NCBI RefSeq assembly: GCF_004795015.1
Contig: NZ_SSBI01000024.1
Location: 1 to 64,000, forward strand
Direction of reading: 5' to 3'
From: Streptomyces sp. A1277
GTDB taxonomy: Bacteria; Actinomycetota; Actinomycetes; Streptomycetales; Streptomycetaceae
Length of the DNA: 64,000 bases
Shown piece after piece: positions 51,965 to 60,070 of this stretch. The notes below the pieces were generated by a model that searched no databases, was not told the DNA's origin, and was given only the letters and a program-made list of their open reading frames with translations. Each line of letters begins with the position of its first letter. The stretch's first letter is position 1. The position numbers and the translations under genes are program-made.

Positions 51965-53229
51965 CCGACGAGGGTATGGCTCCCGCCGACCCCGCCCGGC
52001 GGGGCCTCCAGATCGTCGGCGGCGCCCCGCTGGGCCGGGACCTTCCCACGCCGCCGGAACAGCAGCCGCCGCCCCAGGGCGACCCGGCCGCCCAGCCACA
52101 CGAGGAAGACGGTCGGCAGGAAGACGGCATCGGCGGCGATCATCGCCATCGAGAAGAACGGCAGCCCCAGCAGGAGCGCGATCCCGGCATGTTCACAGAT
52201 CATCGCGCAGAGCAGCACGTTCTTGACCCGCCGGTTGAACAGGGTGAACGGGAAGGCCACCTGCACGATGACGGTGGCGTACGACAGCACCATCACCATG
52301 ACGCCGCTGGAGGCGAGGAGGTCCGACAGAGCGGGCCACGGCGTGAAGTAGTCCAGCTTGAGCGGGTAGTACAGCGCGGTGCCGTCCTGCCAGCGCGAGC
52401 CCTGGATCTTGTACCAGCCGGCCGTCGCGTAGATCAGACAGACCTCGGCCATGATCACGAAGAGCGTGGCGTTGTGGGCGAGGTTGGCGATGACGTCGAG
52501 CAGGGTACGCAGCTCGCTGCGCGGCGCCTTCCGGTTCACGGCCCACCAGGCGCCCTGGCCGATCCACAGGGCCCACAGGAGGACCGGCAGCCATACGGTT
52601 CCGCCCAGGCCGCCCGCCACCGTCGCCCCGAGCAGTGCGGCCCCGAGCGCCACCCACAGCAGTATCCCGGCCGGCTCCCCGGGCACCCGCCGGCCCCCGG
52701 CGCCCTCCTCGACCGTCACGCCGGCCTCCGCCCGGCGCGCCCGGCGCGCCCGCCGCGCGCGGCGGGCGTCGAGCGACCAGACCTGCCCGCACCGGGTCAG
52801 CACGAGGTAGATGACCATCAGATGGATGACGTTGTCGCCGCCGTCGCCCATGAAGATGCTGCGGTTCTGCAGCGAGAGGACTCCGGCCATGAAGAGGACG
52901 GAGGTGGCCCGGGTGTGCCAGCCGACCATCAGCAGCGCGGCCGAGAGCAGCGTCAGCACGTAGACGATCTCGAACCAGAGGGCGCTGTCCGACCACATGA
53001 GCGCGGTGAATGCCTGGTTCCCCGATATCAGCTGCTGCGCCAGGTCCCAGCGCCAGGGCGCGTCGGGCCCGTACATCTCGTGCCGGTGGGGGATCTCCCG
53101 GAGCAGGAACAGCAAGTAGGTGGCGGAGAAACCGATCCGGATGACGGCGCTCTGGTACGGCCCGAGGGCCGAGGCGGTGACGCGCTGGATACCGCGGGCG
53201 AGCCCGCTGCCGGGGCGGGGCGTGCTCAC
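51961..53229 (-). CDS. HTTM-domain membrane protein
   Basis: 422 residues with about nine membrane segments and the HTTM landmarks LLREIPHRHEMYGPDAPW, SLQNRSIFMGDGGDNVIHLM and YKIQGSRWQDGTALYYPL, as in the membrane domain of vitamin K gamma-carboxylases. A run of RRA repeats sits in a cytoplasmic loop near residue 160. Coupled on both sides by GTGA overlaps to a DUF5819 gene and an RNA methyltransferase gene. Biochemical activity unknown. Confidence 0.85.
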   Translation of the reverse strand: MSTPRPGSGLARGIQRVTASALGPYQSAVIRIGFSATYLLFLLREIPHRHEMYGPDAPWRWDLAQQLISGNQAFTALMWSDSALWFEIVYVLTLLSAALLMVGWHTRATSVLFMAGVLSLQNRSIFMGDGGDNVIHLMVIYLVLTRCGQVWSLDARRARRARRARRAEAGVTVEEGAGGRRVPGEPAGILLWVALGAALLGATVAGGLGGTVWLPVLLWALWIGQGAWWAVNRKAPRSELRTLLDVIANLAHNATLFVIMAEVCLIYATAGWYKIQGSRWQDGTALYYPLKLDYFTPWPALSDLLASSGVMVMVLSYATVIVQVAFPFTLFNRRVKNVLLCAMICEHAGIALLLGLPFFSMAMIAADAVFLPTVFLVWLGGRVALGRRLLFRRRGKVPAQRGAADDLEAPPGGVGGSHTLVG

Positions 53230-54089
53230 TGGTCCGCCTCCTCGTAGCCGGCCGTGCCCTTGGGTACGTCAGCCGCATTGACCTTCCACCAGGGCAGGAC
53301 GCGGTAGGACGGATTGGTACTGATCTTCTCGTCGCTCCACTCGGGCGCCGCGACGGCCCGCACCTCGGACCTGACCTGGATGCGCAGGATGGTCTCGCCG
53401 CCGTTGTGCTCGGTGAGACGAAGCATCACGAGACGGCGGACGTACTGCTCGGAGAGAGTGCCGCGCAGGCCGTTGGCCCGGTTCCGGTCGTCGTGCGAGC
53501 CGACGTAGAAGTCCCAGGCGCGGCGGAGTTCGTTCTGCTGGACGTGGCTGGGCAGCAGGTTGCCGCGTATGGCCCGCCCGTCCTCGGCGGAGAGATCCGT
53601 CCAGGAGGTGGTGCGGGGGCCGTCGGGGCCGGCTGTCTCCGTGCGTACCTGCACGGCGACGTTCTGCTGCAACGGGTTGGGGGCGAAGAGCTTCCAGTTC
53701 TGCTCGAACTCGGGGTAGACCCACTCGTCGACGGCCGCGCCGTGCTGCTTGGTCAGCGTGTTGGAGGGTGCGACGTGCAGAAAGACCATGGCCAGCTGGA
53801 CACAGGCGACCACCCCGAAGACCGCGAGCGCGACAGCGGCGGCGACCTGGTACGGAAACGAGAGCCCGGCCATCCCACCGACCGCCACGGGAGACCCGGC
53901 AACCGGAACCTCAGCAGCAGGAACTCCAGGAACGGGAACTCCAGGAACAGGGCCTCCGGCAGCAGGAGCTCCGGCAGGGTGAGCTCGGGCAGCGGGAATT
54001 TCGGCAGCGGAATCCGCAGCAGCGGACGCCTCGACAGCGGGGGCCGTCCCGCCCGTACCGCCGGCGCCCCGGTCGTCGTCCGAATCCAT
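53226..54089 (-). CDS. DUF5819-family membrane-anchored protein
   Basis: 287 residues: a low-complexity Ala/Pro/Val/Gly N-terminus with repeated PVPGVP-like pentapeptides (coded by repetitive DNA at about 53900-54010), one membrane helix (AAAVALAVFGVVACVQLAMVF split over about 85-105), and an extracellular DUF5819 domain (EFEQNWKLFAPNPLQQNVAV). ATG 54089 chosen; an in-frame GTG at 54131 is possible. Regularly paired with HTTM proteins in Streptomyces, as here. Confidence 0.8.
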   Translation of the reverse strand: MDSDDDRGAGGTGGTAPAVEASAAADSAAEIPAARAHPAGAPAAGGPVPGVPVPGVPAAEVPVAGSPVAVGGMAGLSFPYQVAAAVALAVFGVVACVQLAMVFLHVAPSNTLTKQHGAAVDEWVYPEFEQNWKLFAPNPLQQNVAVQVRTETAGPDGPRTTSWTDLSAEDGRAIRGNLLPSHVQQNELRRAWDFYVGSHDDRNRANGLRGTLSEQYVRRLVMLRLTEHNGGETILRIQVRSEVRAVAAPEWSDEKISTNPSYRVLPWWKVNAADVPKGTAGYEEADQ

Positions 54090-54177
54090 CCCGCCCCGAT
54101 CCTCACCGATCTTGGTCAGTCGGTTATCCACAGGGTTGACACCCTACGGGCCGCAGACTCACCATTGAAGACGTTGA

Positions 54178-54191
54178 ACCGAACGATCGGT
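54178..54191. promoter_or_regulatory. TetR-type box ACCGAACGATCGGT before paaA
   Basis: Exact reverse complement of the box at 49126, 16 bp before the paaA ATG. Predicted operator of the PaaR-like regulator. Confidence 0.82.
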
Positions 54192-54207
54192 CGGTAGGGA
54201 GTCCGGG

Positions 54208-55299
54208 ATGGCGGCAGTGACTGCGGGCCAGACAACGCAGGCGACAGAGGGCAGTGCGAAAGGGGCGGACGCGGCCTTGCAGGCGGCTTTCGACGCCGCG
54301 GTGGCGGCCGACGAGCGCATCGAGCCGCGCGACTGGATGCCCGACGCCTATCGCGCCTCGCTGGTCAGGCAAATGGCCCAGCACGCCCACTCCGAGATCA
54401 TCGGCATGCAGCCCGAGGCCAATTGGATCACCCGGGCCCCCTCGCTGCGCCGCAAGGCCATCCTCATGGCCAAGGTGCAGGACGAGGCGGGCCACGGCCT
54501 GTATCTGTACAGCGCCGCCGAAACCCTGGGCACCGGGCGCGAGGAACTGCTCGACAGGCTCCACGCAGGCCGGCAGCGGTATTCCTCGATCTTCAACTAC
54601 CCCACGCTGACCTGGGCGGACGTCGGCGCCATCGGCTGGCTCGTGGACGGCGCCGCGATCACCAACCAGGTGCCGCTGTGCCGCTGCTCCTACGGTCCCT
54701 ACGCCCGCGCGATGGTCCGCATCTGCAAGGAGGAGTCGTTCCACCAGCGCCAGGGCTACGAGCTGCTCCTCGCACTGAGCAGCGGCACCCCCGCACAGCA
54801 CGAGATGGCCCAGGACGCGGTGAACCGGTGGTGGTGGCCGTCCCTGATGATGTTCGGCCCCCCGGACGACGCCTCGGCGCATTCGGCGCAGTCGATGACC
54901 TGGAAGATCAAGCGGCATTCCAACGACGAGCTGCGACAGCGCTTCGTCGACATCTGCGTCCCCCAGGCCGAGGCCCTCGGCCTCATCCTCCCCGACCCGG
55001 ACATCCGGTGGAACGAGGAGCGCGGTCAGCACGACTTCGGGGCAATCGACTGGACGGAGTTCCAGGAGGTCCTCAAGGGCAACGGCCCGTGCAACGAGCA
55101 GCGCCTCGGTCGGCGCCGCCGGGCCCACGAGGAAGGTGCCTGGGTCCGCGAGGCCGCCGCCGCCCACGCGCGCAAACACGCGACCGGCCCCGGCAGCGCT
55201 CCTCCTGCTCCCACCGCACCGGGCGCACCCGGTGCGCCCGGTGCGCCCGGCACACCCGGTGAAGACACGGTCGTACCGAACGGAAAGGCGACAGCATGA
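54208..55299 (+). CDS. paaA: 1,2-phenylacetyl-CoA epoxidase, catalytic subunit A
   Basis: 363-residue di-iron monooxygenase subunit. The metal-ligand helices are visible: AKVQDEAGHGLYLYSAAE (E..H) near 90-107 and CKEESFHQRQGYELL near 172-186, with PSLMMFGPPDD later. Together with PaaC it converts phenylacetyl-CoA to its 1,2-epoxide. The C-terminal 35 residues are an Ala/Pro/Gly repeat (APGAPGAPG). First gene of paaABCDE. Confidence 0.95.
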   Translation: MAAVTAGQTTQATEGSAKGADAALQAAFDAAVAADERIEPRDWMPDAYRASLVRQMAQHAHSEIIGMQPEANWITRAPSLRRKAILMAKVQDEAGHGLYLYSAAETLGTGREELLDRLHAGRQRYSSIFNYPTLTWADVGAIGWLVDGAAITNQVPLCRCSYGPYARAMVRICKEESFHQRQGYELLLALSSGTPAQHEMAQDAVNRWWWPSLMMFGPPDDASAHSAQSMTWKIKRHSNDELRQRFVDICVPQAEALGLILPDPDIRWNEERGQHDFGAIDWTEFQEVLKGNGPCNEQRLGRRRRAHEEGAWVREAAAAHARKHATGPGSAPPAPTAPGAPGAPGAPGTPGEDTVVPNGKATA

Positions 55300-55586
55300 G
55301 CAGCTCGACGGACTGGCCGCTGTGGGAGGTGTTCGTCCGCTCGCGGCGCGGGCTCTCCCACACCCACGCCGGCAGCCTGCACGCGCCGGACGCCGAGATG
55401 GCCCTGCGCAACGCACGCGACCTCTACACCCGCCGGTCCGAGGGGGTCTCGCTGTGGGTGGTGCCCTCCTCCCAGATCACGGCGTCCTCGCCGGACGAGA
55501 AGGACTCGTTCTTCGAGCCGGCCGGTGACAAGCCGTACCGGCACCCGACGTTCTACGAGATCCCGGACGGGGTGAAGCACCTGTGA
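55296..55586 (+). CDS. paaB: 1,2-phenylacetyl-CoA epoxidase subunit B
   Basis: 96 residues: WEVFVRSRRGLSHTHAGSLH, MALRNARDLYTRRSEGVSLW, YRHPTFYEIPDGVKHL. Small bridging subunit of the PaaABCE complex. ATGA overlap with paaA. Confidence 0.95.
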   Translation: MSSSTDWPLWEVFVRSRRGLSHTHAGSLHAPDAEMALRNARDLYTRRSEGVSLWVVPSSQITASSPDEKDSFFEPAGDKPYRHPTFYEIPDGVKHL

Positions 55587-56284
55587 CCGCGGCCCTCGCC
55601 CTGGGCGACGACGCGCTGGTGCTGTCGCACCGGCTGGGGGAGTGGGCGGGCGACGCCCCGGTGCTGGAGGAGGAAGTGGCCCTCGCCAACATCGCCCTGG
55701 ACCTGCTGGGCCAGGCCCGACTGCTGCTCTCACTCGCGGGCGACGAGGACGAGCTTGCCTACCTCCGGGAGGAGCGCGCCTTCCGCAACGTCCAGCTGGT
55801 CGAGCAGCCCAACGGCGACTTCGCCCACACGATCGCCCGGCAGCTCTACTTCTCCGTCCACCAGCAGGGGCTGTACGAGCAGCTGGCCGCAGGCGACGGC
55901 GCGTTCGCGGGGATAGCGGCCAAGGCGGTGAAGGAGGTCGCCTACCACCGGGACCACGCCGAGCAGTGGACGCTGCGCCTCGGCGACGGGACGGACGAGA
56001 GCCACGAGCGGATGCAGCGGGCGGTGGACGCGCTGTGGCGCTTCACCGGCGAGCTGTTCCAGCCGGTCGAAGGCGTGGACGTGGACTGGCAGGAGCTGCA
56101 CGACCGGTGGCTGGAGTCCGTCACCACCGTTCTGGAGCGGGCGACCCTGACGGTCCCGTCGGGGCCGCAGTCGGGCGCCTGGGCGGCGGGGGCCGGCCGG
56201 CAGGGCATCCACACCGAGCCCTTCGGGCGCATGATCGCCGAGATGCAGCACCTGCACCGCAGCCACCCGGGGGCGTCATGGTGA
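55583..56284 (+). CDS. paaC: 1,2-phenylacetyl-CoA epoxidase subunit C
   Basis: 233-residue ferritin-like structural partner of PaaA: LGDDALVLSHRLGEW start, EVALANIALDLLGQARLLL, FAHTIARQLYFSVHQ, VAYHRDHAEQWTLRLGDGTD. GTG start overlaps the paaB stop (GTGA). Confidence 0.94.
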   Translation: MTAALALGDDALVLSHRLGEWAGDAPVLEEEVALANIALDLLGQARLLLSLAGDEDELAYLREERAFRNVQLVEQPNGDFAHTIARQLYFSVHQQGLYEQLAAGDGAFAGIAAKAVKEVAYHRDHAEQWTLRLGDGTDESHERMQRAVDALWRFTGELFQPVEGVDVDWQELHDRWLESVTTVLERATLTVPSGPQSGAWAAGAGRQGIHTEPFGRMIAEMQHLHRSHPGASW

Positions 56285-56784
56285 CCTGGACACCTCTTGA
56301 GGAAGAGCTGCTCGGTCTCGCGGGCTCGGTCCCCGACCCGGAGCTGCCCGTGCTCACGCTGGAGGACCTGGGCGTGGTCCGGAGCGTGGAAGTGGTCGAA
56401 CCGGGCCGGGTCACGGTCAAGCTCACACCGACCTACACCGGTTGCCCGGCGATAGAGGCCATGTCCACGGACATCGAGCGCGTGCTGCACGACTACGGCG
56501 TGCCCGAGGTCTCCGTGGAGACGGTCCTGTCCCCTGCCTGGTCGACGGACGACATCACGGCGGAGGGGCGCCGCAAGCTGGCCGAGTTCGGCATAGCGCC
56601 GCCCCGGCCCCACGACGCCGCTTCCGCCGCGGGCGGCCCGGTGCCGCTCACCCTGTCCGTGCGCTGCCCGCACTGCGGCTCCACCGACACGGAGTTGCTG
56701 AGCCGGTTCTCCTCCACCGCCTGCAAGGCGCTCCGCCGGTGCGTGGCGTGTCACGAACCGTTCGACCACTTCAAGGAGTTGTAG
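56278..56784 (+). CDS. paaD: PaaD, Fe-S/maturation factor of phenylacetyl-CoA epoxidase
   Basis: 168 residues: DUF59/MIP18 domain (VPDPELPVLTLEDLGVV, LTPTYTGCPAIEAM, about 15-90) and a C-terminal zinc-ribbon-like end (CPHCGS...CVACHEPFDHFKEL). Needed for assembly of the di-iron or Fe-S cofactors of the complex in other bacteria. Overlaps paaC by 7 bp. Confidence 0.92.
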   Translation: MVTWTPLEEELLGLAGSVPDPELPVLTLEDLGVVRSVEVVEPGRVTVKLTPTYTGCPAIEAMSTDIERVLHDYGVPEVSVETVLSPAWSTDDITAEGRRKLAEFGIAPPRPHDAASAAGGPVPLTLSVRCPHCGSTDTELLSRFSSTACKALRRCVACHEPFDHFKEL

Positions 56785-57843
56785 ATGTTCCATCCGCTCC
56801 GGGTCAGCGGGATCGAGCGGCTGACGGACGATTCGGTGGCCGTCACCTTCGCCGTGCCGCCGGACCTGCACGAGACCTTCCGGCACAAGCCCGGCCAGCA
56901 TCTCAACGTGCGCTACACCGTCGACGGCAAGGAGGTCCGCCGCTCGTACTCGATCTGCGCCCCGTCCACCGAGCGTCCGGCCTCTCCGGCACTGCGCGTG
57001 GGCATCCGGCTCGTGGACGGTGGCGCGTTCTCGACGTACGCGCTCAAGGAACTGCTGGTCGGTGACACGGTCGAGGCGATGCCCCCGATGGGCCGCTTCG
57101 TGCTGGAGCCCCGCGCCGGTCAGTTCGCGGCGATCGTCGGCGGCAGCGGCATCACCCCGGTGCTGTCCATAGCGGCCACCCTGCTCGCCCGCGAGCCGGA
57201 CGCCAGGTTCTGCCTGATCCGCAGCGACCGGACCGCCGCCTCGACCATGTTCCTGGACGAGATCGCCGATCTGAAGGACCGCTACCCGGACCGGTTCCAG
57301 CTGGTCACCGCCCTGTCCCGGGAGGAGCAGCAGGCCGGCCTGCCGTCTGGCCGGCTGGACGGCGAGCGGCTCTCCGGGCTGCTGCCCGCGCTGCTGCCGG
57401 TGGCAGAGGTCGACGGCTGGTACCTGTGCGGCCCGCTCGGCCTGGTCCGGTCCGCCGAGGGCGCGCTGCACGGCCTGGGCGTGGACCGCTCCCGTATACA
57501 TCAGGAGATCTTCCACGTCGACGAGGGGCCGGCAGCCCCCGCCGGACCCCGCGTCGAGGCCCCCGTCGGCAGCACACTGACGGCGACCCTTGACGGGCGA
57601 TCGGGCAAGTGGCCGGTGGAGGAGGGCGAATCACTGCTGGAGACGGTGCTGCGCAGCCGTTCGGACGCGCCGTACGCCTGCAAGGGCGGGGTGTGCGGGA
57701 CGTGCAGGGCCTTCCTGGTCGCGGGCGAGGTGCGGATGGACCGCAACTTCGCCCTGGAGCCGGAGGAGACGGACGCGGGCTACGTGCTGGCCTGCCAGTC
57801 GCACCCGGTGACCGAGGAGGTGGAGCTCGACTTCGACCGCTGA
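56785..57843 (+). CDS. paaE: Phenylacetyl-CoA epoxidase reductase PaaE
   Basis: 352 residues: FAD domain (RRSYSICAP, about 52-60), NAD(P)H domain (GGSGITPVLSIAATLL, about 117-132) and C-terminal plant-type 2Fe-2S domain (CKGGVCGTCRAFL, then VLACQSHP). Passes electrons from NADPH to PaaA. Starts immediately after the paaD stop. A heptamer repeat begins exactly at its stop codon. Confidence 0.95.
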   Translation: MFHPLRVSGIERLTDDSVAVTFAVPPDLHETFRHKPGQHLNVRYTVDGKEVRRSYSICAPSTERPASPALRVGIRLVDGGAFSTYALKELLVGDTVEAMPPMGRFVLEPRAGQFAAIVGGSGITPVLSIAATLLAREPDARFCLIRSDRTAASTMFLDEIADLKDRYPDRFQLVTALSREEQQAGLPSGRLDGERLSGLLPALLPVAEVDGWYLCGPLGLVRSAEGALHGLGVDRSRIHQEIFHVDEGPAAPAGPRVEAPVGSTLTATLDGRSGKWPVEEGESLLETVLRSRSDAPYACKGGVCGTCRAFLVAGEVRMDRNFALEPEETDAGYVLACQSHPVTEEVELDFDR

Positions 57844-57920
57844 CGGCTGACGGCTGACCGCTGACGGCTGACGGCTGACGGCTGACGGCTGACGGCTGAC
57901 GGCTGACGGCTGACGGCTGA
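57841..57920 (+). repeat. 7-bp tandem repeat (TGACGGC)n after paaE
   Basis: About 11 copies of the heptamer TGACGGC, with one CGCTGAC variant, running from the paaE stop codon. The stop TGA is itself the first repeat. Since 7 is not a multiple of 3, every frame meets TGA, giving stops in all three frames. Confidence 0.92.
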
Positions 57921-57961
57921 CCACGAGTCATGTCGGCGCTCTCTCTCCTGTTCCCTTCTCA

Positions 57962-57975
57962 TAGAACGTGTTCTA
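57962..57975. promoter_or_regulatory. KstR-type operator TAGAACGTGTTCTA
   Basis: Perfect fit to the actinobacterial KstR consensus TNNAACNNGTTNNA, in a 16-bp ATAGAAC-GT-GTTCTAT palindrome 65 bp before the acyl-CoA dehydrogenase start. Suggests control by a KstR-like TetR protein encoded elsewhere. Confidence 0.7.
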
Positions 57976-58039
57976 TCTTGACGCCCCGTCACATCGGGTC
58001 AGTCGGGCTAAGGATGCACGTTCGCGGGAGGCCGGGACA

Positions 58040-59413
58040 GTGGACTTCACCTTCACCGAGGAGCAGCAGACGGCCGTCGAGGCGGCGCGCGCGGTCCTGG
58101 CCGGCGTCGCACTCGATGCGGTGCCCAGCCCCGCGCTCGTACCGGGCGCGGTGGCCGAGGACATCGACCGGCCGCTGTGGTCCCGGCTCGCCGCCGCCGA
58201 CCTGCTGGGCCTGACACTGGCGCCGGAGCACGGCGGGGCGGGGCTCGACCTCATCGCGCTCTGCCTGGTGCTGCGCGAGTCCGCGAAGGTCCTCGCACGC
58301 GTCCCGTTGCTGGAGACGTGCGCGGTGGCCATGACGCTCCAGCGGTACGCGGGCCAAGGGCCGGACACGGGGCCGCCGAGGCCGGCCTCACCGGCCCCCG
58401 GGTCACCGGCCCCCGGGTCACCGGTCACGGCGCTGCTACCCCGTGTCGTCCGGGGCGAGTTGGTGCTCACCGTCGGGGCCAACGGGCGCACCGGCCACGA
58501 GCCGGCCGAACTCGCCGTCACCGCGCGCCGGGAGCGGTCGGACGCCTCCGGAGGCAGGGCCCCGGACAGCACCCGGGGCGGGGTCCCGGCCGGAGCCGTA
58601 TGGGTGCTGGACGGGGTGCAGTCGGCGGTGCCGTGGGCACAGGCCGCGGACTGGATCGCAATCCCCGCCCACTACACCGTCCCCGCCCGCGCCGGCGAGG
58701 GCCGAGCAGACGAAGACCGAGCCGGGGCGGGCCGTATCGAGGCGGCCCCAGCCGGGGCGGCCCCAGCCGGGGCGGTCCCAGCCGGACAAGCCCCAGCCGA
58801 GGGGCACCGAGCCGTCCTGGCGCTCGTCCGACGCGACCAGGAGGGCGTCACGGTCGCCGAGCAGGTCTCCACCAACGGCGAGCTCTTCGGCGAGGTCCGG
58901 CTCGACGGGGTGCGGGTCGGGCCCGGCGAGCTGATCGAGGCAGCCGGCGCCTGGGAGTGGCTGCGCGACCTGCTCACGGTGGGGACCTGCGCCCTCGCGC
59001 TGGGGCTCGGCGAGACCGTGCTGAGCATGACGAGCCAGTACACGAGCAAGCGGGAGCAGTTCGGCTTTCCGGTGGCGACCTTCCAGTCCGTCGCCGTACA
59101 GGCCGCCGACCGCTACATCGATCTCCGGGCCATGGAGGTGACCCTCTGGCAGGCGGCCTGGCGGATCACCACGGGAGGGGCGGGCGAGATACCCGTGGCG
59201 GGCGATGTCGCGGTGGCGAAGATCTGGGCGTCGGAAGGGGTCCGCCGGGTCGTGCAGACGGCGCAGCATCTGCACGGCGGCTTCGGCGCGGACACCGAGT
59301 ACGCCCTGCACCGCTTCCACGCCTGGGCGAAGCAGATCGAGCTGTCGCTCGGCTCCGCAGCAGCCCACGAAGAGGCCCTGGCAGACCTCCTGGCAGCCCA
59401 CCCACCTACCTGA
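58040..59413 (+). CDS. Acyl-CoA dehydrogenase family protein
   Basis: 457 residues, GTG start after GGGAGG. N-terminal domain (MDFTFTEEQQTAVEAARAVL), middle beta domain and C-terminal helical bundle (TSKREQFGFPVATFQSVAVQ near 337-356, QTAQHLHGGFGADTEYALHR near 415-434). The beta domain is interrupted by two Pro/Ala/Gly low-complexity stretches (about 120-140 and 220-250; EAAPAGAAPAGAVPAG type), making it longer than usual. May be one subunit of a heteromeric FadE, as in KstR-regulated steroid pathways; no partner gene is adjacent. Confidence 0.85.
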   Translation: MDFTFTEEQQTAVEAARAVLAGVALDAVPSPALVPGAVAEDIDRPLWSRLAAADLLGLTLAPEHGGAGLDLIALCLVLRESAKVLARVPLLETCAVAMTLQRYAGQGPDTGPPRPASPAPGSPAPGSPVTALLPRVVRGELVLTVGANGRTGHEPAELAVTARRERSDASGGRAPDSTRGGVPAGAVWVLDGVQSAVPWAQAADWIAIPAHYTVPARAGEGRADEDRAGAGRIEAAPAGAAPAGAVPAGQAPAEGHRAVLALVRRDQEGVTVAEQVSTNGELFGEVRLDGVRVGPGELIEAAGAWEWLRDLLTVGTCALALGLGETVLSMTSQYTSKREQFGFPVATFQSVAVQAADRYIDLRAMEVTLWQAAWRITTGGAGEIPVAGDVAVAKIWASEGVRRVVQTAQHLHGGFGADTEYALHRFHAWAKQIELSLGSAAAHEEALADLLAAHPPT

Positions 59414-59537
59414 GCCGGTCCCCCACCTGCCCGAGCCGGCCGTCCACCTGCCCGAGCCGGCCGCCCACCTGCCAGCCGACCCCCCACCTGCCCGAGCGGC
59501 CCCCCACCTGCCCGAGCCGGCCCCCCACCTGCCCGAG
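59401..59537 (+). repeat. About 23-bp tandem repeat spanning the acyl-CoA dehydrogenase stop
   Basis: Roughly six units of CCCACCTGCCCGAGCCGGCC, the first being the end of the coding region (CCCACCTACCTGAGCC with its TGA). The pattern is the same as at the 3' end of the quinone oxidoreductase gene. The remaining bases to 59679 show no gene. Confidence 0.85.
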
Positions 59538-59679
59538 GCTGGAGGCCCGGCGCCTGAACCCAGGCACCCCCGGGCCCGAGCCCAGGCGCCCCTCACCGAG
59601 CAGAGCCCTCTTACCGAGCCCCCGGACTCGGCCCCCGCGACCGGCGCGCCGGGCCCAGGTTCGGCGCCCGCAGGGAGTG

Positions 59680-60024
59680 TCAGGCCACGAAGGCCGGGGT
59701 GCCGTTGTCAGTGACCATCGGGCGGCCCGCCCCGTCCCAGGCGAGCATGCCGCCCTCGACGTTCACGGCGTCGATGCCCTGCTGCACCAGATACTGGGTG
59801 ACCTGGGCGGACCGGCCACCGACCCGGCACATCACATGCACGCGCCGACCGTCCTCCACCGCCTCGGTCACCTCACCGAAGCGGCTCACGAAGTCGCTCA
59901 TCGGAATGTGCAGGGCGCCGTCGACGTGCCCGGCCGCCCACTCGTCGTTCTCCCGGACGTCCAGCACGAGGCCGTCCGCCGGCACAGCTGCGACATCGAC
60001 CGTGGGAAGCGGGCCGAAATTCAT
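59680..60024 (-). CDS. Rhodanese-like protein
   Basis: 114-residue single rhodanese domain with DVRENDEWAAGHVDGALHIP (about 22-41) and active-site loop MCRVGGRS with the catalytic Cys (about residue 69). Sulfur carrier or thiosulfate/persulfide transferase. 46 bp downstream of the J-domain gene on the same strand. Confidence 0.9.
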   Translation of the reverse strand: MNFGPLPTVDVAAVPADGLVLDVRENDEWAAGHVDGALHIPMSDFVSRFGEVTEAVEDGRRVHVMCRVGGRSAQVTQYLVQQGIDAVNVEGGMLAWDGAGRPMVTDNGTPAFVA

Positions 60025-60070
60025 GGGTCATGCCTTCTCTCGTCGATGCGCTCCGGAGTCACCGAAAACG

